Source of the DNA: Cornus controversa
Lineage: Eukaryota; Streptophyta; Magnoliopsida; Cornales; Cornaceae
Direction of reading: 5' to 3'
Assembly (NCBI GenBank): GCA_026545225.1
Contig: CM048852.1
Span: forward strand, 60,151,146 to 60,215,145
DNA length: 64,000 nucleotides
The notes under the pieces are model-generated. The model was not told the origin of the DNA and searched no databases. It saw only the letters and a list, made by a program, of their open reading frames with translations. The position numbers were made by a program, and so were the translations under genes. This document shows, piece by piece, positions 36,546-49,375 of the stretch (its first letter is position 1; the number at the start of each line of letters is the position of its first letter).

Positions 36546-39344
36546 GGGTGGACCCATAATTTGATTTCAGGGGTGCAATGTACTTTATAAATAATAATAA
36601 AATTCAACTAATATGACAATTATAGATTTTTCATATCAAAAGTCCAACAAGAAGAAAACAATCATCGCAAAATAATATGCTAATGGAAGAGTATAATAAA
36701 GCAAGACAAAAGAAATTAAAAAGTCATGACCAATAACCGTGTTGGGAATTTGTTTTAGGGGCATAATAAAACTTTTTAAAATAAAATAAAAAAATTCAAC
36801 TAACTGTATGGCAATACAACAAATCAAAAAATAGAAGTGTAATAAAAATGCAGTAATCGAAATTCATATGGTATGTAATAATTCAAAAAAAGAAAATTGA
36901 TGTAAAAAAAAATTAGAAACATAAAATTAGGACATTAAGGTTACTTTCGGCAATAATTTTTATTTTGCATGTTCAATTTCAAATGAAGAAGAAAATAAAA
37001 TGAAAAAAATATAAGAGAACTTTGAAGCAAGAAATAATTAGGGTTTATATATACACACATCGAAGAATAGACTAGCTAGATTTTATTGATTGTTAGTGAA
37101 GTGGTATTACAAGTTAGGATTTGATTCTCTCATTTAAAGAAGAGGTTTGAGCATTTATTTAACAGATGAAATAGTATTATGTGACGACTCAATGTCATAT
37201 AATTCATATTGTGATATTGAGCTGGCAATGTGGCACCATATCGTCTGTTAAATAGATGCTTAGACTTAGGAATGACAATATGGCAGGTTTGAGGGAGAAC
37301 CCTTCCCGTGCCTTGTCCTTTGCTTAAGAAAGGACTTCTCAACCCCATTCGTGCCCCTGATGAAATCCCCGCCCCACTAGGGAAAAAAATGAATTAAAGA
37401 AAGAAGAAAAAGTAGTCTTGTAACTATCATCAATAAATTAACACTCACATAGATCAAATTACATCCTAACTTGTAATACCGCTAGAATAAAGGAGAAATC
37501 ATCGAATTACTTGGATCTTAATTTAGATCTTTAAGTTTACCTAGATCTAAAGCAGAAATGAAGGAATATTGTAGTATACTTGTTAGAATGTAAGATTATC
37601 ACACATATTTCAATATATAAACGGAGCCGAGCCGAGCCGAGCGAGGCCGCACCCTCCTTTCCAAATCTTTGTTGTCTCCGATTTTCTCTCTTAAAAGTAT
37701 TTTAAGTTCATTTAACCTCTCTCAAAATTATTTCAATAGGGACCGAGCGAATCGAATACCCTCCAAAAAGGGATTAAATTCCTCCTACTTACTTAGAGAT
37801 TGGATTCACTCCCATAACTCTATAAGTAAAGTTTAGTGATGTAAACTTTTTTGAATTAGTCCACTGATTTATTGGGATTACCAGTTGTTGTAAGAGAGAA
37901 GCACAAATAGTGCATGGCAATGTATAGTCAATTTGGGTCTACAAAAGATATGGTATCGAAAGATACAGGACAATGGCTTCACATTCAGCCCCAATTAAAG
38001 TTGTGTGATGTTTGTGTGGAAGGAAACATGGACACGTGACGTGAGGCTACAATTGCGTCGTTGCCTTTGCTCCGTCTATTTTTAACAAAGATTTGGTGCA
38101 TCGGATTCAACTCATATATAGTAAGTAAAAAATATAACCTAATTTATGCAAAAGTACCTTTTTGGTATGTGGGGGATGGAAAAGCTTTCCTTATGTGTGT
38201 GGATGTGAAGCAGAAAACGGGAGGACAAAAAAGGAAAATAAAAAAAGTCAAAATCAATACTAGCAAGTGACAGTGACCCTCTCTGATTCCGTGTCCTCCA
38301 GGATCTCTCACTTTCAACTTTAAAGTGACATTATTTTATTTTGTTGGGTTTCTCTAATCTCTTGGATGATTTAAGCAAATGGGTTAAAACAAGTGTTTTA
38401 AGGGACTTTTTAGAAATCTCCAAAAGCGGCTTGACATAGTTCACAAGAAAACTATTACGAGTACTTTTTAGTTTGAAAAAACAGACATTTTTCTTTACTT
38501 TTTGTGCCAACTTAAATCAATTCAAAAATTGTCTTTATCAAACATTACCTAACATTAACAAACAATCTAATCCGTAACTTTTATTAATGAATGGAAAAGC
38601 TTTCCTTATGTGTGTGTCTCCCCAAAGGCCTTCAAGCTTCAACAGGCCTTCAGAAAATTTCTAGTATGGGAGAGGATTCCCCGTAGGCCCAAATTGTTTT
38701 TCCTTTTGGTGGACAGAAAATAAACGAAAAAGAAAAGATGATAAGCTACAATCTATATATATATATATAGTTGAAATATATTAATATATTTTAACACTTT
38801 CTCTCAAATTTAAGGTAAATTACTGAAATTTGAAAATAAGCACGCGAAAGCGTTTTGGTAAAAAAAATTTAATAAAAATATCTATTATCTAATCACAATA
38901 ATAAGATATTTTAAAACTGCAAGATAATTTTTCATATTACCGATGCGTGATTGAATATTTTGTATGACTTAAGAACCAAATAAAACAATTTACAGTAACA
39001 GAGTAAAAAATGCAGCATGAAAGCTTTGACAACCCTCGAGTTCAGTTGGAACACATAAAATGAAGTAAAGTGTGCGAGTGGTCCAATACTTTATTGTTAC
39101 ATGTCATATACGTAAAATATAAATCTCAATCGCATTTAAAGTAACGATGACTACCAGGTGTAGCCATGGCAGAGAGTGGGGACCATTACTTCTAAATTAG
39201 GCCTTCCAGTAATTCTGGAATTCATTGAATCATGGCAGATCAACAGGACAACAATATTCAATACAATTTCTGAAATCAATAAATAAGCAGATGTGCTTCA
39301 ATGCAATAATAATTGAAAGAGTTGTCATACATATATACATACAA

Positions 39345-39377
<33 letters not shown>

Positions 39378-39385
39378 CATATATA
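35829..39385. other. Intergenic, no gene recognised
   Basis: Contains a GC-richer patch at 35975-36135 with a short minus-strand open frame of unknown identity, a TA repeat at 36134-36165, a TA/GA tract at 36508-36545, and an imperfect hairpin at about 37145-37262. Positions 37265-37385 carry CCCCGCCCC-type words of a diverged repeat, 37625-37650 hold GAGCC repeats, and a 26-bp duplicate occurs at 38174 and 38590. No supported protein gene. Confidence 0.35.
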
Positions 39386-40455
39386 ATAGTGTTCAAATAC
39401 TCTCCGGTGAGTAGGGGGTAGTCTACACACTTTTAATTATAGCCTTAAGATTTAATCCTAAGACTGTTAATTAAAATAAGGTTCTTCACTCTTATATTAG
39501 GAAACTTACCAAAATTTTATTTCTATCAAACACTAATAATATAAAATGACAATAATAGTCATTACTTAATAGAAAAGAAAAAAATTGTTATGAAAATCCA
39601 ATGACCTTATCAAAGTCTTAACTATATACTCCCTGTTTCATAAGGAATTTTTATTTTTTTGGGCAAATTTACCTTGAAGCTTTTCTGATAAAAACTTCAT
39701 ATTATTTTTGTTGGAATGACCATTATCTATCTATATCTATATCTACCTATAAAAGTGAAAGGAATTTTGCTTATTTCTATGCATTTTCACACTTTTTTAA
39801 TACCATTTTATTTATTTATTTATTTTTACCATAAAAGTGTGAGAAACTTTTATTTATCGAAACTAATTAACCTCCAGCTGAAAACCTATGTCTACCTTAT
39901 CATAAATATTGAAACTTTCTTTCTCTTTAAATGTAAAATTTTAATTTATATATACCCTCCGCGCATATGGTCTTTATAAATTATGTTATTTAAAAATAAT
40001 TTTCTTAATAGAGTTTTCAATCGGTCCAGATAGATATTGTGGAGTCTGATGTTTTGGATGATTGATTATTAATAATAATAGTTTCTTTCTCGGCTTGAAA
40101 AAAAGAAAATTCTTTCTAAATGGCTCACAGTTAATACCTTTTTAAACTATTAAATTATGTTATTAATAAATATGTTCTTCAAATGATATAAACGTTCCAG
40201 TTAATACCTTTTTAAACTATTAAATTATGTTATTAAAAATTGGGTTTCCATAACAATTTTTTTCTTTTATTTTAAGTAATGTCTATTATTGTCATTTTAC
40301 ATTATTAGTGTTTAATAAAAATAAAATTTTGGTAAGTTTCCTAATATAAGAGTGAAGAATCTTATTTTAATTAACAATCTTAGGATTAAATCCTAAGGCT
40401 ATAATTTAAAGTGTGTAGACTACTCTCTACTCATCGGGGAGTAGTTGAACACTAT
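39386..40455. mobile_element. Long-TIR element (about 200-bp TIRs)
   Basis: The first about 210 bp (ATAGTGTTCAA, GTAGTCTACACAC, GGTAAGTTTCC-type blocks read inward) are repeated inverted at the right end, finishing TTGAACACTAT. AT microsatellites flank both sides, so a TSD cannot be recognised. The interior contains a short direct repeat (TTAATACCTTTTTAAACTATT at about 40131 and 40200) but no coding region. Confidence 0.65.
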
Positions 40456-40547
40456 TGTGTGTGTGTATATATATATATATATATAGTTCGACTCAATTTA
40501 TATGGGTTGGTGATGACTTTAGTGCGAGCTGTGTATCATTTTCCCAA

Positions 40548-40731
40548 GGGTAATGCTACTCAGGCAGAATACTTAGGCAGAATTCGTCGGCAGAAACATT
40601 TATATCCATTGGATGCATGTAGTAGGCCCCACCACATACACTCACCACATGCATCCAATGGATGTAAATATTTCTGCCTACAAATTCTGCCTAAGTATTC
40701 TACCTGAGTATCAGACTGAGTAGCATTACCC
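40548..40731. mobile_element. MULE-type hairpin MITE, copy 2
   Basis: A 184-bp palindromic element starting GGGTAATGCTACTCAGGCAG with a mirrored end, flanked by a perfect 9-bp target duplication TTTTCCCAA (40539-40547 and 40732-40740). It shares ends and centre with 27368-27513 but has an extra inner repeat of the GGCAGAAT word. Confidence 0.92.
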
Positions 40732-40740
40732 TTTTCCCAA

Positions 40741-41403
40741 TTGGAATGAAAACATGCTTAGGTCTTGAGGAGTATTGGGAAGAAAACAAAGAATATTAAG
40801 CCATTAGAGTACCAGATCTGACTTACCATTGAGTCTAGAAATACCCAAAACATACACACACTGTGAAAGGAGTTGCAGTAAACTGGTTTGGAAAGAAACA
40901 ACACCCCCAAAATAGTTAAAACATGTACTATACTCATCTCCACTACTATTATGAATTAACTCCTATTGCACATTTCAGGTACAGCCATGAAATAATTAAT
41001 CAGCTACAAATGATAAACAATCCACATATAATCTCAACAGGATAATGAGGGTATCAAAAATCAAAATGGTATCACAATGAGTGGGTATTTCACCATGTAA
41101 GATATATATGAAATGGGCATATTAAATAGAACAATAGTATTGTCAGCAGTCCATATAAGCCTAAATGAATATTAAAAAAAAATTAACATTATCAAATAAT
41201 TTGCAACCAATAAATCTAAAGATGCTTTAATTTTGAAAAAACAAACCACTCAATCTCCCCTGTGAAGTTGTAAATAATATGAAATAATAAATGTGTATAT
41301 ATATATCTACTGAGAAAAACTGAACTTATGTCAATTCATAATCACTTAAATTGATTAGATTCCTAATACATGAAAATCAGTCGCTTCAGATGATACACTC
41401 ATA
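40741..41403. other. Intergenic, no feature
   Basis: AT-rich sequence between the MITE and the short LTR retrotransposon. I see no gene or repeat structure. Confidence 0.4.
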
Positions 41404-41482
41404 TGGCAAAAAAAAAAAACAAATATTCCTAATATAATTAGGTTTTTCTATAAATTTATATTTTAATTGATAATTTTTGAAA

Positions 41483-42034
41483 GACAAGTTGTCTTGGACT
41501 TTAAATAATTGTAATCCTTGTACAATAAGAAAAGAGTTTGGAGATTCTATAAATAGTAATAGGGTCAAAGGGAAAAGGTAGAGAGAGAAAATATGTAAGG
41601 GGTTGGTGAGTGTTGCAATGAGAGGAAAAAATATATGTAATTATGGGGGAAGATGTCAAGAGAAAGAGTAAAAAAATGTGTGTGGTAGGCATGCTTTTCA
41701 CGTATTGTATGTTCTCTTGATTAATTACAGTGAAATCTCTCTCTCCATGGGTGTAAAAGACAAATTATCTTGGATTTTAAAGAATTGTAATCCTTGTACA
41801 ATAAGAAATGAATTTGGAGATTCTATAAATACAAGTAGAGTTAAAGGGAAAAGGTAGAGAGATGAAATATGTAAGGGGTTGATGGGTGTTGCAATGAGAG
41901 GAAAAAATATATGTAATTATGGGGGAAGATGTCAAGAGAAAGAGTGAAAAAATGTGTGTGGTAGGCATGCTTTCCACGTATTGTATGTTCTCTTGATTAA
42001 TTACAGTGAAATATCTCTCTCCATGGGCGTAGCC
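41483..42034. repeat. 276-bp tandem duplication inside the 5' LTR
   Basis: Two consecutive highly similar units, each from GACAA.TT.TCTTGGA to the CTCTCCATGGG words, differing at scattered positions. The 3' LTR and the other LTRs have a single unit, so this arose within this copy after insertion. Confidence 0.85.
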
Positions 42035-42824
42035 CTAGAGTTGAGTGAACCATGAAAAATATTGTGTTATGCGTCAATGTGTTTGATTGTTATCTCCATA
42101 TAAACTTGTATGATTATGATGTGATGATATTTTCCACTATACTGAATGAAAGGGATTAATTTCCAACAAGTGGTATTAGAGTCAATGATAAGTTAGAGCC
42201 TGTGGTTGGTGTTGAAGATTGGTGATGTGTAAGAGCAAAAGGTTTATCGTGAAAAGTTATGGAGATATAATCAGAGCCAATGAAGACACGAGAATGATGA
42301 TGATAGTGTGAAGCCCACAAGAAATAAGTCGAAGGATCAAGATGGGACAAGATGATGGTATGAAGAAGAGAAGTTTACTCTTTACCCTAAAAAGAGTAAG
42401 AGTTATATGATGTGAAAGGTTTTTTATTTATTACTTTTGGCCCTAAAATAAGAAACAATGAGAATATGATGGAGTTTGGTTTGAGGTGAAAAATCTTCAA
42501 TCGAGGTGGAGTTATGTAGGAGGGCATTGATTGAATTTGAGTCAAGGTAGAAATTGTTAGGAATTGTGGCTCATATTCTTAATATAATTAGGTTTCTATA
42601 TAAAGTTATATTTTAATAGGTAATTTTTAGAGGACAATTTGTCTTGGGCTATAAAGAATTGTAATTCTTGTATAACACGGAATGAGTTTGGAGACTCTAT
42701 TAAAGGAAAAAGGTAGAGAGAGGAAATATCTAAGGGTTGGTTAGTGTTGTGAGGAGAAGGGAGAGTATATGTAATTCTGAAAAAAATATGTGAGGAAATA
42801 TGTTAAGAGAAAAAGTGAAATAGT

Positions 42825-44156
42825 TTTTGGGAATTAATCACCCTTCATTCGGCATAACGGAAGCATATCATCACATCAATAATCATATAAACATATATAG
42901 AGATAACAATCAAACACATCTACGCATGACACAATATTTTACATAGTTCACCAAACCTTAAGGCTACGTCCATGGAGAAAAAGATTTCACTATAATTGAG
43001 AAGAGAATATACAACACATGAAAAATATGTCTATCACACACACTATTTCACTCTCTCATAACATCTTTCTCCTGAAATTACATATACTATTTCTTCTCCT
43101 CACAACACTCACCAACCCCTTACATCTTGCCCTTATCTCTCTCTCTCTTTCCCTTTAACCCTGCCTCTATTTATAGAGTCTTTAAAACCAATTCCTTCTT
43201 GAACAAGGATTCTTATATATTGTCTAACAAAAAATTACCAATTTAATTAGAACTCTAAAATAGAAACCCAATTATAATAGAAATATGAGTCACAATTCGA
43301 AAAAATCTCCACCTTGGCTTAAATTTCATCAACGCACTCCTCCATAGCTCCATATTGACTAAAGATTCCTCTATCTTGAACCAAACTCTATCACAACATC
43401 CTTATTAGCATTCACTTGTTCACATATGACAACCCACCAATCAATCAATATTCAATCTTCTTTATACATTTATCTTGCCCTATCTTGAAAACGATCATCC
43501 TCCCGCTTGTCCCAAACTTATTCCTCATTGGTTTCACACAATCATCGTCTTCATGTCATCATCATCTTTGATTATATCTCCATAAATTTGCATGATCGAC
43601 ATTCTGCTATGATACACCACCAATCTTCGGTTCTAATCTTCAGGACCAACCACAGGCTCTGACCCACCATTGGCTCTGAGACCACTTGTTGAGAATTAAT
43701 TTTACACTTTCAACACATTAGAAACATATCATCAACAATCATACAAGCATATATGGAGATAACAATCAAACACATTTACGCACAAGACAATATTTTATAT
43801 GGTTCACCCAACTCTAGGGTTACGTACATGGAGAGAGATATTTCACTATAATTGGAAAAGAATATACAACACGCAAAAAAATGCCTATCACACACTCTCA
43901 CTTTCTCTTGGCAACTTCCCTCTGGAATTACATATACTCTTTCATCTCCTCACAATCTCACCAACCCCTTATATCTTCCTCCTCTTCTCTCTATCTCTTT
44001 TTTCCTTTAACCTTACTTCTATTTATAGAGTCTCCAAAACCAATTCCTTCTTGAACAATGATTCTCATACCTTGTCTAACAATAAGTTACCAATTCAATT
44101 AGAACTCTAAAATAGAAACTCAATTATAATAGGAATATGAGCCACAATTCCTAACA
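42825..44156 (-). mobile_element. Short non-coding LTR retrotransposon (TRIM-like), nested copy
   Basis: A 1,332-bp element inserted in minus orientation into the 3' LTR of its relative, with a 5-bp target duplication ATAGT (42820-42824 and 44157-44161). In its own direction: 5' LTR 44156-43687, spacer, primer-binding site TGGTCTCAGAGC (43684-43673; one mismatch to the initiator-Met tRNA complement), internal region of about 380 bp, AAGGTGGAGAT polypurine tract, and 3' LTR about 43304-42825. It has no coding capacity, so it must rely on proteins of another element, probably Ty1/copia given the primer site. Confidence 0.85.
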
Positions 44157-44377
44157 ATAGTGTATGTGGTTGACATATTTTTCGCGTATTGTATATTATC
44201 TTGATTAATTATAGTGAAATCTCTCAATCTATGGACGTAGCCCTAGAGTTGGATGAACCATGTAAAATATTGTACTGTACATAGATATATTTGATTATTA
44301 TCTCAATGTATACTTGTATGATTATGATGTGATGATATGTATTTGTTATGGCAAACAAAGAGAATTAATTCCCGATA

Positions 44378-46848
44378 GTAACAAACTTAACACAAACTAT
44401 ATATACCACATGTAAAGTATTCCATATTGCGATATGGCATCCAAATGTTTTGCCAATGAATATATAGTTTTCATGAAATTTTTTTGACAATACACATATA
44501 GCCATGGCTTATGTTATGAGTTACGTGGTGCAAAAACGGGTGCGAAAGTTTGTATAAAACTTAGAAGGGGTGAATAGGTTTACTTACTCGCTTGCTAAAT
44601 TTTTCAGATTATTTCAATTTTAAGTCCAATTAAAAATTAAAACAATTCCACAAAGTAAGTAAATAAAATAAAGTGCAGTAAAGCAAAAAATACACTAGAT
44701 ATATGTGAAAAATCCATATTGGAAAAAAATCACGGGTGAGGCTTGTAGTTTCAGAGAACCAAAGCCACTATCGTCGAAGCAAAGTACAACAGACTCTGTC
44801 TCAAACTCACACACACTTCACTTTGACCAAAACTTGATGTAGAATGCCTCAGGCTTATTCTTGCGACTCACTCGTCCAATTGTTGTAGACTTCCAGCTAA
44901 CGTCACAATTTTTGCAAAAGAGTAACTGGAAGAACATAAACACTCAACAAGTATTATGTCCTCTTCGTAGTGTAATATTATTCTCCTTCCTCACCAATGA
45001 AGAGTTGTTAAAGAAACCAAATATTCTAGTAGTTTGATCAATAAGAAATATCTGAAACAGTCTTCAAATGATTGATCAAGTGGATAAAGAGACACAACCT
45101 AAATGACTCATAGTGTATTTATGTGTGTGCTCTCTCAAATAAATATAAATAAAGAATTAAAAAAGAATTCTCTGCTCTAAAAATATCTCTATATTTTCTC
45201 TTTCTGAAAAATAATATTTTTTATGTTTATTGAAATTTTTTTCAGAATAGCCATAAAGAGAAAACATATGAGGGTTTATATAGATAATAAAGCCCTATTT
45301 TTCCTTGAAAATTAAGTTAAAAAATAATAATAAATGAATTCTGGTTTGTAAGGAAACTTCAGAGTCAAATCCGGGTCAAAACAAGACTAAAGAAGGCAAA
45401 AAGTCAGACCAGAAGGCTTGGACCGGTCTAGCCTTGATGAGACTTTGGTTTGAGATACTGATACGTTATAGACCGGTTTAGCTGGACCGGTCCAACCTTG
45501 AAATTTTTTAAAAATAACTCAAAAATCCTATTTTTCAAGGTCAGAACCTCCTAGTTTGAACTATATGTGTTCTCACCACTTTACATGGACTTCGTGACTC
45601 TCATACTTGATCAACAATATCCACATACAATTGAAACTATACATAAACTTCAATCGATTAAACCCCTATTCAATGCATTGATGTATTATTTTGAAGTGTC
45701 AAGCACCACACCTTCGAAAACGATTTTCATGGTTGATGTAAAACACTATGCTCACTCTGATACTTCAATTACATGATCAATTACAAGAATATAAATGAAA
45801 TATTACAACTTGATTGTGTCTAGTTTGACACAGAAGATTGTCAATTACAAAAATATATGTCACACATGTTACCTGGTCGAGTAAATATATCGACTACGAT
45901 TATGTCTTTTTTAGTATCAACCTCCCTAAATACCAAATCTCAGGATGCGTGGACTGGACTCGAAATGTCTATTAAATATGACCAAAAAAAAAGATTCCAT
46001 CTGTCTCAATAGTAGGTAACCCTTTTTTTATTTTCAAATTTAAGCTTTTTTTTTCTTCCATCATGAAGACGTTTAGGTGTCTAATTTGGGGCACGTGGTT
46101 CAGACACATTTCTCATACATGTGTGTTGTGTCAACACTTACGTTAAGGGGAATAGGAGAGTACAGGTAACATTGGCTCTAACCACACCTAACAAATGGTA
46201 AACATAAAATAGACTACCAATACGTACCCCATGCTTGATTTCATTCTATTATAAGCCATTATTTTGCTTTGGTCCTTTTCTTTATCCATAACCCCAAAGG
46301 GTCCTAATTCATTCATTAAAGCAATTAGTATATGAAAGTATATTCTGGAGACATTAGAAAAATAACCCAAACATTCTTTCTCCATTTTCAATTGTCTTCA
46401 AGAACCCCAATCCCAAAATCAATTTTCCTTACATATATCTTCAAGACATGATATAAAATATCAACAAGGCACGTGGGAGCGATACAAAGAAATATGAAAT
46501 GTAGTAACCATTTTTGTAAATGTTTAGGGATGCCTAACACATGAAGAGGGAAGAAAAAGAATGTTACAAATGAGCACACTAAGTGATGATATATATACAC
46601 ACATATATGTGACACACAACCTGCTCCAAATATATATTCTTTGATATTCCTTGTTAGCTTAAACTGTATTTATTGCACGCTTCTGTCCAAAATCAATTTG
46701 ATTAAAAGTCATTCGAATGAAGAATATAGGTTCTGCAGTAGAAAGAATTTTGTTGTTCCTTTTCTATTACAAAACTTACCTCCCTGTAAACTTCTTGCAC
46801 AATGTTTCACATGATTTTCATATAAGTGGAAAAAGAAGGTAACTTTTA
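44378..46848. other. Intergenic, LTR-like non-coding DNA
   Basis: Positions about 44540-45850 have the feel of an LTR (a GGGGTGAATAGG opening, AAAATCCATATTGG, repeated GACCGGT words at 45421-45510), but I could not find both ends, a primer site or any pol sequence. The remaining DNA is AT-rich, with one possible eroded Stowaway end near 45990. No gene is supported. Confidence 0.35.
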
Positions 46849-48852
46849 GGGTGAATTTGGTTAGTCAAAAGTAGCAGGAAAGGAAAATAAATGAATTTTT
46901 TTTAACCTTTTAAGAGTTTGGATTGTGTGAAAAGAAAATATTTAGAAAACTTGGGGTTTGCTTGGTTTGTAACTGTGAAAACAGATTCCTGTTTTTAGTT
47001 TTCAGAGAATTAAAATAGAAAATAGTTTTCAAAATTTTCAGTTTAAAAATCCACTTGATTGGCAAAACTACCAAAGAGTTTTTATAGAATAAAAACTCAT
47101 AAATCTACTTTGTTATATCTACTAACCAGTTTTCAGAAAACAATGTTCACTTTATTTTCCTTAAATCTAATAATGCAATTTTTCTTATTAAGTGTTGGAG
47201 ATGCATTACTTTTAAGTTAGTATTTTTAACTTAATAAAAATTACACAACTAGAATATCATATGTTTAAATAGAATATGAAAGGTACTAGACTTGATAAAA
47301 TTTAATTTGAACAAAATATGTACTCAACTTTTAGTGTCATATGCACTTTTAGTTGTACAATCATTAAGTTTAGTTATACATAATTAAAATATAACTTCAT
47401 TTTTTTTAGGGAATTGATTTTACTATATATATAACTTCATATTTATATGTATATATATATTTGATATGCATGATCATAAAAAGAAAAAAAAAAGGGAAAA
47501 TATGCATGGGCTGGCCCGTAGGAGTGCATCAAGTGGGATATTGATAGATACACATTTTTGGAGAGAGCTGAAAAGGGGGAGAAAAAGTTTAGAAAGTGAG
47601 AGAAGACTACAGAGAGAAAGTTGTGTAGAGAGAGAAAGTCTTAGAGGAAGAAAGACAAGCCGAGAGAGAATGAGACTTGGCTGGGTCTTTGCATGTGGGT
47701 GAGCTTCAGGTGGAGCTCGTGAGTCATTCGATGGTGGTGTGGTGCCATGGTTGGGTTGATTAGTGGTGCTTGATGGTGGTTCTTAGTTGGTTGTTTGAGT
47801 GTTTTGGCCATGGGTGGTAGCCGAAGTTGTTATGGCTGATATTTTGGGTGTGGTTAGGCCCGGTGATGGTTGGTCATGCAGATAATTGGAGTGGTGATGA
47901 CAGTATATGAAGCTGGGTGGAGGTGGAGAAGAACAGAATGTTATAACAATGTATACGTTGTCCGTATTTTTTTAAGTAGCGATCATATTCTCCGTGTTTT
48001 CACTTCAGTTTTCAAAACTCCCAGAACAACTTTTAGTTGTTCACAAAAAATGCACACTCTTGAAACTCAGTTTTCTAAAAACCATTCTCTAAAATAGTTT
48101 CAAGTAGATGATTTTTTGTGTTTTGGTTTTTTTGTACAGTTTTATGAGATACAAACAATCAGGGGCTAGAATTCCCATAAAAGTTTGTTTTTCCATAAAA
48201 TATTTCTCGTATAAAACACATGGAAATTTCATTTTATGGTGAAAGTTGATCTTTTATATTTTATTTTCCTATTATACCCCTATTAATTTAATTGTTTCTC
48301 CATCCGTTAACCAGCTTATGCTAAACACGCAACAAATTTTTTTCTCTTAAGAATCAGTTTATCCAGTCTAAGCAAGTAGCAAAAATTGTTTCTTCGGCTA
48401 TTGACGTTAGATTAGAGTAGATTTATGAAGACTAGTTTTATAACAAGATTAGAAGTTCAATATAGAAAGATGTATTAATGCATTAATGTGTATTTTTGTA
48501 TTTTTTTTTCAATAAAATTCCTTCTTCTTTTCGTGTGCATATATTATGAAGCCTTTTCAAATATAAATTATTTAAAAATGAATATAAACAATGGAGTAGG
48601 AAAAGGATTGATCAAACACAAATTCTTTTATTTTTCTAGTATTTGAAATCATAAGGGTCATTTTGGTAAGTAAAATTTTTTTCTTTTCACTTTTCTGCTA
48701 TTCAAACTAATAAATAAGATTTTTCAACAACTTTTCTGGGAAAAAAAATCACACTAACCAAATGCACGAGGGAAACTAAATTTTCCTTTCCTTTACATCA
48801 CTTTTCTTTCACTTTCACTTTCTATCATAGTTCTGTCTAACCAAACGGAGCC
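46849..48852. mobile_element. PIF/Harbinger-like element, non-coding
   Basis: Ends GGGTGAATTTGGTTAGTCA and TGTCTAACCAAACGGAGCC are imperfect inverted repeats, each bordered by TTA (46846-46848 and 48853-48855), as for PIF/Harbinger insertions. About 2 kb long; no transposase is recognised and the middle appears to be another insertion. Confidence 0.5.
46953..48166. mobile_element. Possible nested TIR element
   Basis: GGGGTTTGCTTGGTTTGTA at the left and ACAAACAATCAGGGGC at the right form a weak inverted repeat, and the inner flanks (AGTTTTCA-rich) mirror each other. The core at 47480-47930 is more GC-rich (GAGAGAGAAAG, GGTGGT) but I recognise no protein in it. No TSD was seen. Confidence 0.3.
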
Positions 48853-48855
48853 TTA

Positions 48856-49375
48856 AGGGGAAAAGGGTCCAATTTTCAACAAATAACAAGCCTTCTTTAC
48901 ACAAGAAATAACATTTTTTAAATAAATTATTCCCATGAAATTTATATATATATATATATATATATGTATGTAAATATAACCAATAACCAGAAAATATCCT
49001 CATATATATGAAAATCTGACCGAGAATAGGGAGACACGCATTAAATTTACTCAAAATTCAATTAGCCAAATCTAATCAAGGAAATAACCTGCAGATAAAC
49101 CCATAATGACAATAATTATGAAAAATTCCAAAGCTTTTGAAAAGAATAAATAAAACAATTACCCAATTAAATGAATTAACGGTGATACCATGAATATAAG
49201 TTATGCAGTAGAAATAATTTTGAAATCATGAATTAACAGTTCAATTCCGGTTTCATGTCCTTGTAATTGGACCGAACCGAACCGTTATAAGTAAGTTGTA
49301 AGTGTAATTGATATAATAATATACTAATAGTTTAGTTTTACACTCTTATTTTATACTTTATATATATAATATATA
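48856..49375. other. Intergenic, no feature
   Basis: AT-rich with a TA microsatellite at about 48943-48966. Nothing else is supported. Confidence 0.4.

Larger units (their letters stand above)
41404..44377 (+). mobile_element. Short non-coding LTR retrotransposon (TRIM-like), outer copy
   Basis: Plus orientation. The 5' LTR is about 41404-42168 and includes an internal tandem duplication of 276 bp (41483-41758 and 41759-42034). After a 2-bp spacer comes a primer-binding site TGGTATTAGAGTCAATG (42171 on), a C-to-T-decayed form of the initiator-Met tRNA complement TGGTATCAGAGC. The internal region is only about 386 bp with no gag or pol. The 3' LTR begins TGTTAGGAATTGTGGC at 42555 and ends near 44377, split by an inverted relative at 42825-44156. 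Without the insertion it is about 486 bp, agreeing with the solo LTR at 13447. A polypurine-like stretch precedes the 3' LTR. Confidence 0.8.

Noticed and set aside
41501..41977. Pair of similar 66-codon frames
   Set aside because: They are repeats of each other because they sit in the duplicated LTR segment; LTRs are non-coding.
44540..45850. Complete LTR retrotransposon
   Set aside because: LTR-like composition only; no paired LTR, primer site, polypurine tract or pol sequence could be found.
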